DNA of 23,640 nucleotides from an uncultured Clostridiaceae bacterium (GCA_949948825.1 CATLIJ010000006.1:1-23640); one strand, 5' to 3'. Counted from the stretch's first letter, positions 7,695-15,888 are shown. Notes: generated from the sequence alone by a model not told the origin. Numbers and translations are program-made.

Positions 7695-7811
7695 TATGAT
7701 AGGAGGAATGCCTGAGGTTTTACGGGAAGACAGGATGGCTCAGACAGAAGATTCTCAGATACATATGCAGGAATATGATTTGGGCAAATAAGAAAGGGGG
7801 AGAAAGAGGGT
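7695..7811 (+). other. Untranslated leader of the TetR-RND-TolC operon
   Basis: This 117-base stretch between the last operator and the regulator gene holds no clear gene or stable hairpin. It contains an AGGAGG (7701-7706) that lies only one base from an ATG opening a 27-codon frame (7708-7791). That spacing is too short for efficient initiation, so a leader peptide is possible but not supported. Confidence 0.4.
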
Positions 7812-8480
7812 ATGCCTACGGAACGGTTTTACCGGCTGCCAGAGGCGAAAAAACAGATGATTCGGGAGGCGGCAATAAAAGAGTTTGCAAGAGTTCCTTT
7901 TGACAGGGCTTCCATTAATCAGATCATCCGGAATGCAGATATTTCCAGAGGCAGCTTTTATACCTATTTTGTAGATAAGCATGATGTGGTGGAGTTTTTG
8001 CTGGAGGATCAGTTTCAGCAGATGCAGAGGTTTTGTAAAGATGAGCTGAAGTCTAACGGCGGAGATTATTTTGCCATGATTGAGCGATTGTTTGATTTTT
8101 CAGTAAGAGAGCTGCAAAAGAATCCAAGTATGGTGCAGCTTGTCAGGAACCTTTTTGCAGACCGGGAGAATAATGAGTTGGTGGGAATGAAGGCGTGGCC
8201 AAAACCAGCATGTCTGGAAAAGCAGGAGGGGGGGCCTTTACAGTGGATGGATGACAACCTTAACAAAAGCTGTTTCCGGCCGGAGGTTGCAGAGGATTTG
8301 TCTCCATTGATGATACTTGCCATGTCATCTTTGACAGTTGCTTTGAAGCAATATTATGAGTATCCAGACTATCTGAGCTCTACACGGGAGCGATTTTTGA
8401 AGTCAATGGATATTTTAAGGCAGGGTTCTTATAAAAACAAGGGATTCGACATGGGGGAAAAGGAAAGCTATTCTGAATGA
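7812..8480 (+). CDS. TetR/AcrR family transcriptional regulator
   Basis: This is a 222-residue DNA-binding repressor. The N-terminal helix-turn-helix covers about residues 14-58, with the recognition region ISRGSFYTYFVDKHDV characteristic of TetR proteins. The C-terminal two thirds are helical and variable and should bind the inducer. The gene is first in the operon with the adaptor, pump and TolC-like proteins, directly downstream of three matching palindromic operators, so it most likely represses its own operon. The start has only a fair ribosome binding site (AAAGGGGG about 11 bases upstream), which would keep regulator levels low. The inducing ligand cannot be read from the sequence; a substrate of the pump is the usual case. 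Confidence 0.92.
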   Translation: MPTERFYRLPEAKKQMIREAAIKEFARVPFDRASINQIIRNADISRGSFYTYFVDKHDVVEFLLEDQFQQMQRFCKDELKSNGGDYFAMIERLFDFSVRELQKNPSMVQLVRNLFADRENNELVGMKAWPKPACLEKQEGGPLQWMDDNLNKSCFRPEVAEDLSPLMILAMSSLTVALKQYYEYPDYLSSTRERFLKSMDILRQGSYKNKGFDMGEKESYSE

Positions 8481-8544
8481 TGAAACAGAAGAAGGCAATC
8501 AGAAGAAAACAGGGAAGAGATCAAAAAGGTAAGAGGAGACAGCA

Positions 8545-9681
8545 ATGAAGAAAGGTATCATTATTGCAGGAGTGGTTGTTGTGGCAGCATGTGCGGCGGT
8601 TGTGGCGCCCCGGATGCTGAAGCCGAAGGCTGTGCTGGAGGAGGCGCCCACGCCGGTAGTACAGGCACAGATGCCGGAGCTTGGGGATATTGTGCTGTAT
8701 CGGAATCTGGTCGGCACAGTGGAGCCGTCGGATGTGGTTTACATCTACCCAAAGGCAGCAGGAGAGATTACCAATGTATTTGTAAAGGCTGGCGATATGG
8801 TTACAGAGGGACAGGAGCTGTGTACCATTGACACAAAGCAGGTGGATTCGGCGCGTCTTAGCATGGAGGCGGCGAAGACAGCTCTTGACAATGCCAACAG
8901 CAATCTGGCCAGACAGCAGGCCCTGTACAGTGCAGGAGATATTGCCTATGCCTCGTTTGAACAGGTGCAGATGCAGGCGAAAAGTGCGAAAATCCAGTAT
9001 GATCAGGCAAAGCTGAACTATGATTATCAGATGGAGTTCAGCCATGTTACAGCCCCTATCAGCGGAAAGGTAGAGCAGTGTGATGTGGAGGTTCACGACA
9101 ATGTGGCCCAACAGTCCATGATCTGCGTGATTTCCGGGGAGGGAAGCAAGGCCATCACCTTTTCTGTCACAGAAAAGATTGTGGATCAGATGAAGGTGGG
9201 AGACAGTGTGATTATTGAGAAAAACGGCAAGGAGTATCAGGGCAGCATTACAGAGATCAGCAGTATGATTGACGCGGCCACAGGACTGTTTAAGATCAAG
9301 GCATCTGTGGAAAACGGAGATGCCCTGCCAACCGGATCAGTGGTCAGCCTGTATGTGGTCTCGGACCGGGTGAGCCAGGTGATGTGCATTCCGGTAGATG
9401 CCATTTATTATTCCGGCGGCGATGCCTATGTATATATTTACTCTGGCGGAGTGGTTCGCCAGCTTCCGGTGGAGGTGGGAATCTATGATTCTGTGCAGGC
9501 TCAGATTTTGTCCGGACTGGATATGACAGATCAGGTGATCACTACCTGGAGCTCAGAGCTGGTGGAGGGAGTGCCGGTGAAGCTGGTGGGAGAGGTGGAC
9601 AGAGATGGTTCCACTGCAGAGACAGCAGATTCTGAACCAGAGGCAGGTCAGGAGCAGCCAGAGGATACGCAGGCAGATTAG
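8545..9681 (+). CDS. RND efflux adaptor (membrane fusion protein, HlyD/AcrA-like)
   Basis: This 378-residue extracytoplasmic adaptor links the RND pump to a TolC-type partner. The N-terminus (KK, then a hydrophobic run at 5-21) is either a membrane anchor or a lipoprotein signal with a possible lipobox VAAC at Cys16. A biotinyl-lipoyl half motif (PKAAGEITNVFVKAGDMV) follows near 70-87, then an alpha-helical hairpin at about 98-160, the second lipoyl half (APISGKV), a beta-barrel domain and a membrane-proximal domain. At the hairpin tip Arg123, Leu127 and Ala134 occupy the spacing of the known Arg-Leu-Ser docking motif of AcrA/MacA, with the Ser changed to Ala. The Glu/Gln/Asp-rich C-terminus is disordered. 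A GAGGAG lies before the ATG. The pump gene follows after 14 bases. Confidence 0.92.
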   Translation: MKKGIIIAGVVVVAACAAVVAPRMLKPKAVLEEAPTPVVQAQMPELGDIVLYRNLVGTVEPSDVVYIYPKAAGEITNVFVKAGDMVTEGQELCTIDTKQVDSARLSMEAAKTALDNANSNLARQQALYSAGDIAYASFEQVQMQAKSAKIQYDQAKLNYDYQMEFSHVTAPISGKVEQCDVEVHDNVAQQSMICVISGEGSKAITFSVTEKIVDQMKVGDSVIIEKNGKEYQGSITEISSMIDAATGLFKIKASVENGDALPTGSVVSLYVVSDRVSQVMCIPVDAIYYSGGDAYVYIYSGGVVRQLPVEVGIYDSVQAQILSGLDMTDQVITTWSSELVEGVPVKLVGEVDRDGSTAETADSEPEAGQEQPEDTQAD

Positions 9682-9695
9682 GAGGAAAGAAAGCA

Positions 9696-12600
9696 ATGGG
9701 ATTAACAAAATCAGTCCTCAAACGGCCGGTGACTACTGTACTGGTAGTGCTGTGCCTGATTGTGTTTGGCTTGCAGTCTGTGCTGTCAGCTAAGATGGAG
9801 CTTATGCCTACCATGGATATGCCTATGCTGATTATTGCCACCATTTATCCGGGGGCAAGCCCGGAGGATGTGAATGATCTGGTGACTACAGAGATTGAGG
9901 AGACCATTGGCTCTCTGAGCGGTGTGGACACCATTCAGTCCATGTCCATGGAAAATATGTCCATGGTGATCATTCAGTATGACTATGGCAAGGACATTGA
10001 TGAGGCTTATGATGATCTGAAAAAGAAAATGGATGTGCTGGAATCCCAGCTTCCGGATGACTGTGAATCGCCTATGGTGGTGGAGCTGAATCTGGATGAT
10101 ATGGCGTCTGTGTATTTGTCTGTGAACCATAAGACAGAGCCGAATCTTTACAATTATGTAAACAATAAAGTAGTGCCGGAGCTGGAAAAGATTACCACTG
10201 TAGCTGATGTGGATGTGAGCGGCGGCCAGGAAGAGTATATTAAGGTGGAGCTGATTCCAGAGAAGCTGCAGCAGTATCATCTGAACATGAATGCCATCGC
10301 TCAGGCCATTGGCAGCACCAATTTTACCTACCCGGCAGGAGATACGATTGTGGGTGGCCAGCAGCTGGCGGTCAGCGCAGGAATGGAGTATGATACCATA
10401 GACCTGCTGAAGCAGATTCCCATATCTCTTGGCAATGGAAATGTGATTTACCTGGAGGATGTGGCCAATGTCCGCACCAACCTGAAGGAGGCCAGCGGAG
10501 TGGCCCGGTACAACGGAAAAGAGACCATTTCCATAGGCGTGAAAAAGCAGCAAAGCGCAACTGCCATGGAGGTGTCAAAGGAAGTAAATAAAGTAATTGA
10601 GTCCCTGCAGGCCAAGGATGGGGATTTGGAGATTATTGTGGTGAATGACACCAGTGATTCCATTCAGTCTTCCTTAAAGAGCGTGATGCAGACCATGGTC
10701 ATGGCAGTTATTGTATCCATGGTGATTATCTACCTGTTCTTTGGGGAAATCAGGGCATCCCTCATTGTGGGAACCTCCATTCCGATTTCCATTTTGGCTG
10801 CATTGATTTTGATGCAGGCCATGGGCTTTACCTTAAATGTCATTACCCTGAGCAGTCTGGTTCTGGGCGTGGGTATGATGGTGGATAACTCCATTGTAGT
10901 GCTGGAAAGCTGTTTCCGTTCTACCAAAGGAAAAGGGATTGTGGGCTACCGGGAGGCAGCTCTGGAGGGCAGCGGTATTGTGCTTCAGTCCATTATCGGC
11001 GGTACTGCCACTACCTGCGTGGTGTTTCTGCCTCTGGCTCTTTTGGAGGGAATGACAGGACAGATGTTTAAGCCATTAGGCTTTACCATTATTTTCTGTC
11101 TGCTGGCATCGCTGATCAGCGCCATGACCATTGTTCCCTTGTGTTACTGCATATTTCGTCCTCAGGAGAAGGACAGCTCTCCTGCTGGCTGGATGCTTGA
11201 CAAAATGCAGGCAGGATACCGGAGCATTATGGAAGTAATACTGCCAAAGAAGCTGACTGTGGTATTTCTCTCCATTCTCCTGCTGGCCGCGTCGATCTGG
11301 ATGGCAACCCAGCTTCGGATGGAGCTGATGGTGGCGGACGATACAGGAACCATCAGCGTCAGCATTGACACCCGCCCCGGACTGAAGGTGGAGGAGACAG
11401 ACAAGATTTACGAACAGGTGGAGGCAGTTGTGATGGCAGACCCGGACCTGGAGTCTTATATGCTGACCTCCGGCGGCAGCGGCATGAGCATGGGAGGCGG
11501 GGGAGCCACTCTCACGGCTTATCTTCTGGATGATAGAAAACGGGAGACAGACCAGGTTGTAAAAGAATGGAAACCCTTGATGAATGAGATTCCAGGTGCT
11601 AATATATCCATACAGGCATCTTCTTCCATGAGCATGATGTCCTCCACCAATGGAGTGGAGTATATTCTTCAGAGCACACAGTATGATGAGATCAAGGAGG
11701 TTTCGGATCAGATTGTCAATGAGTTGCTGGAAAAGGATGAGGTGACAAAGGTACATAGCACGCTGGAAAATGCCGCGCCGGTGGTAAAGCTGGATATTGA
11801 TGCAGTAAAGGCCAATGCCGAAAATATTACGCCCATGCAGATTGCCGGGTCTGTGAGCAATATGCTGGGAGGAGTGAAGGCCACTTCCCTTGAGGTGAAT
11901 GGGGATGAGATTGACGTCCAGGTGGAATTTCCGGAGGATGAGTACGATACCATTGACAAGCTGAAGGGCATTGTGCTGACCAACAGCACAGGCGGTTCTG
12001 TTGCCCTGACGGATGTGGCGGACATTATATTTAAAGACAGTCCGGCCACCATCATCCGGAGGGACCGGCAGTATCAGGTGACAATCACCGGAGATCTTCA
12101 GACCGATGACCCCCGTTTGAGAGATGCTATTGAGGATCAGTTTTATAATGAGATTGTTTCCAAATATATGAGTCCCACTTTGTCCCGTGCAGTCAACAGC
12201 ATGGATGAGGCCATGACCAGAGAGTTTACCAATCTGTTCGGGGCGATTGCCACAGCAGTATTTCTGGTTTTTGTAGTTATGGCGGCCCAGTTTGAGTCAC
12301 CGAAGTTTTCCATCATGGTTATGACAACTATTCCGTTTGCTTTGATTGGTTCCTTTGGGCTTTTGTATGTGACGGATGTGCCGATCAGCATGGCTTCCCT
12401 TTTGGGATTTCTGATGCTGACAGGAACTGTGGTAAATAATGGTATTTTGTATGTAGATACTGTGAACCAGTACAGGCAGGAGATGGAACTTCACAAGGCG
12501 TTGATTGAGGCGGGAGCCACCCGTCTGCGCCCAATTCTTATGACCACCTTGACGACCATTGTGGCTATGATTCCCATGGCCATGGCTTATGGAGACAGCG

Positions 12601-12737
12601 GTGAAAGCATGCAGGGACTGGCCCTTGTGGATGTGGGCGGACTGATTGCTTCTACGGTTTTGGCGCTTTTGATGCTGCCTGGGTATTATTTGCTGATGAG
12701 CGGGAGGAGAAAGAAGAAAGAACCATCTTATGATTAA
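9696..12737 (+). CDS. RND multidrug efflux pump (HAE1/AcrB superfamily)
   Basis: This 1013-residue transporter has the RND layout: one N-terminal helix (about 13-33), a large extracytoplasmic loop (about 35-330), a helix bundle, a second large loop (about 545-850) and the last helices. In TM4 the motif GMMVDNSIVVLE places Asp397 where AcrB has Asp407, but Asn398 where AcrB has Asp408. In TM10, VVNNGILYVD places Asn914 where AcrB has the proton-relay Lys940. This relay is the variant form seen in non-AcrB RND branches. Both extracytoplasmic loops are about full length, so a porter and a docking domain are expected. Met-rich patches occur at 83-90, 597-599 and 645-648. AGGAGG overlaps the adaptor stop codon, so the two are coupled. 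The substrate is unknown. Confidence 0.94.
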   Translation: MGLTKSVLKRPVTTVLVVLCLIVFGLQSVLSAKMELMPTMDMPMLIIATIYPGASPEDVNDLVTTEIEETIGSLSGVDTIQSMSMENMSMVIIQYDYGKDIDEAYDDLKKKMDVLESQLPDDCESPMVVELNLDDMASVYLSVNHKTEPNLYNYVNNKVVPELEKITTVADVDVSGGQEEYIKVELIPEKLQQYHLNMNAIAQAIGSTNFTYPAGDTIVGGQQLAVSAGMEYDTIDLLKQIPISLGNGNVIYLEDVANVRTNLKEASGVARYNGKETISIGVKKQQSATAMEVSKEVNKVIESLQAKDGDLEIIVVNDTSDSIQSSLKSVMQTMVMAVIVSMVIIYLFFGEIRASLIVGTSIPISILAALILMQAMGFTLNVITLSSLVLGVGMMVDNSIVVLESCFRSTKGKGIVGYREAALEGSGIVLQSIIGGTATTCVVFLPLALLEGMTGQMFKPLGFTIIFCLLASLISAMTIVPLCYCIFRPQEKDSSPAGWMLDKMQAGYRSIMEVILPKKLTVVFLSILLLAASIWMATQLRMELMVADDTGTISVSIDTRPGLKVEETDKIYEQVEAVVMADPDLESYMLTSGGSGMSMGGGGATLTAYLLDDRKRETDQVVKEWKPLMNEIPGANISIQASSSMSMMSSTNGVEYILQSTQYDEIKEVSDQIVNELLEKDEVTKVHSTLENAAPVVKLDIDAVKANAENITPMQIAGSVSNMLGGVKATSLEVNGDEIDVQVEFPEDEYDTIDKLKGIVLTNSTGGSVALTDVADIIFKDSPATIIRRDRQYQVTITGDLQTDDPRLRDAIEDQFYNEIVSKYMSPTLSRAVNSMDEAMTREFTNLFGAIATAVFLVFVVMAAQFESPKFSIMVMTTIPFALIGSFGLLYVTDVPISMASLLGFLMLTGTVVNNGILYVDTVNQYRQEMELHKALIEAGATRLRPILMTTLTTIVAMIPMAMAYGDSGESMQGLALVDVGGLIASTVLALLMLPGYYLLMSGRRKKKEPSYD

Positions 12738-12752
12738 GGGGAGGGATACAGA

Positions 12753-13931
12753 ATGAATCATTGGAAACGCGTGGTATGGCTGGGTGCGGCGGCGGTTATC
12801 GCTGCCCGGGCATCGGTCGGTCCGGACATGGCATTTGCTGCCAGTCCGGAGTTTGCCCGGTCAGAGGAAGAGTGGGCAGGGCTTCGGGACAATGTGCTGG
12901 AATATGATGAGATTGAGGATTTGATTGCAGAATATAACACCACGGTACAGACCAACCAGCTGGATTTAAATGAATTTAAAAGAAAATATGGAGACACCAA
13001 GGAGGATGTGTCCAACAAATACCGGGAGATGGCAGAGGAGATTTATTCCAGCATTGACTATCCGGATGCAGATGACATGATGTATGGCATGGTAGTCAAT
13101 TCAGTGCTGATGGCAGAAATCCAGGCGAAAAATATGCTGGAACAGGCAGACGAGAATCTGGAAGACAGCGAGATTATTTATCTTGGCTACAAACAGGCTG
13201 AGAAGACGCTGGTGACAGTGGCTGAGACCAATATGATTAATTATGAGAAAAATCAGCTCCAGCTGCAGCAGGCAGAGCTGGCCATCCGGCAGGCAGAGCG
13301 GGCTGTCACAGGAGCTGCCACCAGACAGGCTAATGGTCTTGCCACCTCTGTGGAGGTGCTCAATGCCCAGGAGAGCCTGCTGACCGCTAGACGCAACCGG
13401 GAGTCTGCCCTTTCCTCCATAGAAACAGTACGTCAGAAGCTGCTGGTAATGCTGGGATGGAAATATGACGACCAGCCAGAGATCCGCCAGGTTCCCAAAT
13501 CGGACATGGAGAGGATTGTACATATGAATCCTTATGAGGACAGGGAGAAGGCTCTGGAAAATAACTATACTCTTCAAATCAACCAAAAGAAGCTGGCCAA
13601 TGCAACCAACCAGAATGTGATGGAAAGCATCAAAAAGGACATTGCGGACAATGAACAGAAGATAGGCTCTTCTTTGGTGACCAGTTATCAGAATGTGCTG
13701 GCAGCAAAGCTGGCCTATGACCAGGCGGCTGCCGAGCTGGATCTGGAGAACCGCAACCTGCAGTCTCTGGAAATCAATTACCAGCATGGAAACGCCAGCC
13801 GTACTGAGGTGGAAAGCCAGAGGGATGTAGTTCAGGGAAAGGAAATCGCGATTCAGATTGCGGATCTGAACCTGTTCCAGATTATGGAGACCTATGACTG
13901 GGCAGTAAACGGACTTGCCAGCACTTCCTAA
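12753..13931 (+). CDS. Secreted TolC-like (OEP family) protein, first of a tandem pair
   Basis: This 392-residue protein has an N-terminal export signal with likely cleavage after Ala29 (AFA). The mature part is almost wholly alpha-helical and coiled coil, with the two-repeat pattern of the TolC/outer-membrane efflux family. Repeat 1 has the hairpin tip NGLATSVEVLNAQ (Asn194-Gly195-Leu196) followed by helix LLTARRNRESALSS. Repeat 2 has its tip at HGNASRTEVESQ (Gly346). The regions where TolC carries barrel strands read as continuous polar helix, so a membrane barrel is not apparent. The N-terminal segment LRDNVLEYDEIEDLIAEYN (44-62) recurs in the next gene. A GGGGAGGG lies before the ATG. It is probably the exit duct partner of the RND pump. 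In a single-membrane cell it would sit in the wall zone. Confidence 0.82.
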   Translation: MNHWKRVVWLGAAAVIAARASVGPDMAFAASPEFARSEEEWAGLRDNVLEYDEIEDLIAEYNTTVQTNQLDLNEFKRKYGDTKEDVSNKYREMAEEIYSSIDYPDADDMMYGMVVNSVLMAEIQAKNMLEQADENLEDSEIIYLGYKQAEKTLVTVAETNMINYEKNQLQLQQAELAIRQAERAVTGAATRQANGLATSVEVLNAQESLLTARRNRESALSSIETVRQKLLVMLGWKYDDQPEIRQVPKSDMERIVHMNPYEDREKALENNYTLQINQKKLANATNQNVMESIKKDIADNEQKIGSSLVTSYQNVLAAKLAYDQAAAELDLENRNLQSLEINYQHGNASRTEVESQRDVVQGKEIAIQIADLNLFQIMETYDWAVNGLASTS

Positions 13932-13946
13932 GAGCGGAGGAATTGT

Positions 13947-15167
13947 ATGAAGAAGAAAAAGGATGGTGTGACCAGAAGCTTGCCGATGGCAGCCGGGGCG
14001 TGTGTCCTGGCCATGGTTTTCACAATTCCGGCATTTGCAGGTCCGGCTCCCACAGGGCCAGGGGCAAAGGAGCTGACCGGGATGGAACGGTATAATGAGG
14101 AGACTCTGAAAAGGCTTCAGGACAACCGTTTGGAATATGATGAGATTGCAGACCGGATTCATGAATATAATCCTGCCTTTACAAAAGCCTGGGGAGATTA
14201 TATGGACGGGAGGGCGGATTATGCCAATCTGGTCACAGAGCTGGAAAGCCAGTACCGGGTGGTGAAGGATACAGCTGACGGATATATTTCCATGGGCAAG
14301 CTGCCCGGGATGTCAGCGATGGCTTCTGTGGGCCATTCTCTGGACCGGAATTACCGGAACCTGGTTCAGAACATGCGGGATACGGTAAATCAATGGGAGA
14401 CCAACACTCAGGCCCAGCGCCAGTTCCAGCAGGTGGAAAAGCAGCTTACAGCGGCAGCCCAGGGAGCGATGATTGGTTATGATACCATCCGGCAGAACCG
14501 GGCTACATTGGAGGTTTTGGTGAGGCTCTATGAAGAGCAGGAGGAAATGACAGGAAGAATGGCAGCTCTTGGCATGGCCACGGCAACTGATTTGGCAGGA
14601 GCAAAGAGCAGCCTGATGGGAGCCCGCGCCCAGTTAGCGTCCCTGGACACTCAGCAGGAAAGTACAAGAAGAGCATTGTGTATGCTGCTTGGCTATGACC
14701 CGGATTCCAACCCGGAGATTTGCCCGGTTCCGGCCTTTGACATGAGCCGTCTGGAGAAAATGGATTTGGAGCAGGATATCATCCGGGCAATCGGAAACAA
14801 TTACACACTGATTTCCCAAAGAACATCCCAAAAGGGAGGGACCACAGAACAGATTGCAGCCCGGAGCCGGATGATTGAGGAGGGAGATCAGAAGCTGACC
14901 ATAGAAATGCAGCGGCTGTATCAGGAGGTTCAGGACAAAAGGGCTGCCTATGAGGCAGTCCGGACCGGGTTTGCGGCGGCAGAGCTTAGCCGGGATGCAT
15001 CCAAACGGCAATATGACCTTGGGCTTTTATCAGAGGTTCAGTATATAGGAACACAGATTTCCTTTTATCAAAAGCTGGCAGAAAAGCAGTCAGCAGAGCT
15101 TAGCCTTTGGCAGGCTATGGAAAACTATGACTGGGGTATAATGGGATTTGCCGCAGTCAGCGATTGA
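13947..15167 (+). CDS. Secreted TolC-like (OEP family) protein, second of a tandem pair
   Basis: This 406-residue paralogue of the preceding gene lies 15 bases downstream with GCGGAGG before the ATG. The signal peptide (KKKK, hydrophobic 14-28) probably ends after PAFA at residue 31. The shared N-terminal motif is LQDNRLEYDEIADRIHEYN (57-75). Helical repeats carry the tips LGMATATDLAGA (Gly209) and LGLLSEVQYIGTQ (Gly359-Leu360), and both repeats end in the YDWxxxG-type segment also seen in the first copy. As there, no barrel-like strands are evident. Two adjacent diverged copies suggest a hetero-oligomer, or alternative partners for one pump. The last 43 bases overlap the convergent spoIIR gene. 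Confidence 0.8.
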   Translation: MKKKKDGVTRSLPMAAGACVLAMVFTIPAFAGPAPTGPGAKELTGMERYNEETLKRLQDNRLEYDEIADRIHEYNPAFTKAWGDYMDGRADYANLVTELESQYRVVKDTADGYISMGKLPGMSAMASVGHSLDRNYRNLVQNMRDTVNQWETNTQAQRQFQQVEKQLTAAAQGAMIGYDTIRQNRATLEVLVRLYEEQEEMTGRMAALGMATATDLAGAKSSLMGARAQLASLDTQQESTRRALCMLLGYDPDSNPEICPVPAFDMSRLEKMDLEQDIIRAIGNNYTLISQRTSQKGGTTEQIAARSRMIEEGDQKLTIEMQRLYQEVQDKRAAYEAVRTGFAAAELSRDASKRQYDLGLLSEVQYIGTQISFYQKLAEKQSAELSLWQAMENYDWGIMGFAAVSD

Positions 15168-15835
15168 TTTTCCATTTTTCTTCCAGACAGAAGCTCTGGC
15201 AGAAGAAAGCGGATTTTCAGATCAGGACGATTATTTTTGAGGGCGAGAAAATCGTCCTCTTTTAACTCCTGACGAAGGATTTGAGCGCTTTTTTCCGGAA
15301 CCTCGGAACAGGCTTCCTCCACAAAGCAGAACCTGGGATAAAGCACGCACCACCAGTTATGGCCATTTCCCTTACCAAGGGTAATCCGGGCCGCATCATA
15401 GTAGCCGCAGGGAAATACATAAGGTCCATAACAGCGGGTGGGGAAATAACAGCGGGTCAGCTTAAGCTTTGCCTGATAATCAAAGCCCCGGCTCTTGAGA
15501 TAGTTGTCAGCAAGCGTCTCAATCTCTTCCTGACATTGGGCAAGACAGGCAATGGTCTCCTCCTTGCCGGAGCTGTCAGGAAGGCGGTCTCTTAAAAAAT
15601 CCAGAATCAGGCTGCGGATCTCCAGCTTCACCTGCTGGTCCTTTGGACTGTCGCTCTCTGCCAGAACATGAAAACGGAGAATTGACGGCGCCAACCGGTC
15701 AGCCAGCTCCTCTCTCTGATTTTGGAGCTGGCCCTGGAGGAGCAGAAAGCCCAGCAGAAAGCAGCCGAGAGAAAGGCCCAAATTCCGCTGCCAGCCAGTA
15801 GTATGATGAGATAAAAGCTTATCAATCGAAAACAT
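15125..15835 (-). CDS. spoIIR: Stage II sporulation protein R
   Basis: SpoIIR is the forespore-made, secreted signal that triggers SpoIIGA to process pro-sigma-E in the mother cell. This 236-residue protein has an N-terminal hydrophobic segment (about 19-37), the family motif FHVLAESDSPKDQQVKLEIR (53-72) and the C-terminal YGPYVFPCGYYDAARITLG and NWWCVLYPRFCFVE segments, all characteristic. AAGGAG precedes the ATG at 15835. The C-terminal extension after LLPELL is read from DNA that also encodes the end of the TolC-like protein on the other strand. The gene shows that the host is an endospore former, at least by descent. It stands alone, as spoIIR usually does. Confidence 0.94.
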   Translation of the reverse strand: MFSIDKLLSHHTTGWQRNLGLSLGCFLLGFLLLQGQLQNQREELADRLAPSILRFHVLAESDSPKDQQVKLEIRSLILDFLRDRLPDSSGKEETIACLAQCQEEIETLADNYLKSRGFDYQAKLKLTRCYFPTRCYGPYVFPCGYYDAARITLGKGNGHNWWCVLYPRFCFVEEACSEVPEKSAQILRQELKEDDFLALKNNRPDLKIRFLLPELLSGRKMENQSLTAANPIIPQS

Positions 15836-15858
15836 AAAATCCTCTCCTTGTGATTTAA

Positions 15859-15888
15859 AAATTTTTCCACTTTTTTTGATTCCACTTT
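15859..15888 (-). promoter_or_regulatory. Weak candidate sigma-F region of spoIIR, with TTCCACTTT repeat
   Basis: On the minus strand GGAAAAATTT (15859-15868) fits the sigma-F -10 pattern GGnnAnAnTn, expected because spoIIR is a sigma-F gene in Bacillus. No convincing GYATA -35 is seen 14 to 16 bases upstream. A 9-base direct repeat, TTCCACTTT on the plus strand (15865-15873 and 15880-15888), overlaps it. Confidence 0.25.

Noticed and set aside
7708..7791. 27-codon possible leader peptide before the TetR gene
   Set aside because: AGGAGG is only one base from the ATG, too close for efficient initiation, and there is no regulatory hairpin or telling codon run.
9786..10553. Minus-strand reading frame (255 codons) inside the RND gene
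   Set aside because: The His/Ile-rich composition is typical of the complement of coding DNA; no start signal is seen.
13101..14162. Long minus-strand reading frame (353 codons) across the two TolC-like genes
   Set aside because: It lies antisense to two well-supported coding regions, spans their junction, has no good ribosome binding site and reads as low-quality protein rich in His, Cys and Leu. It is a shadow.
15183..15198. Small inverted repeat CCAGA / TCTGG as terminator of the efflux operon
   Set aside because: Only 5 bp of stem, no U-tract, and it lies within the spoIIR coding region.
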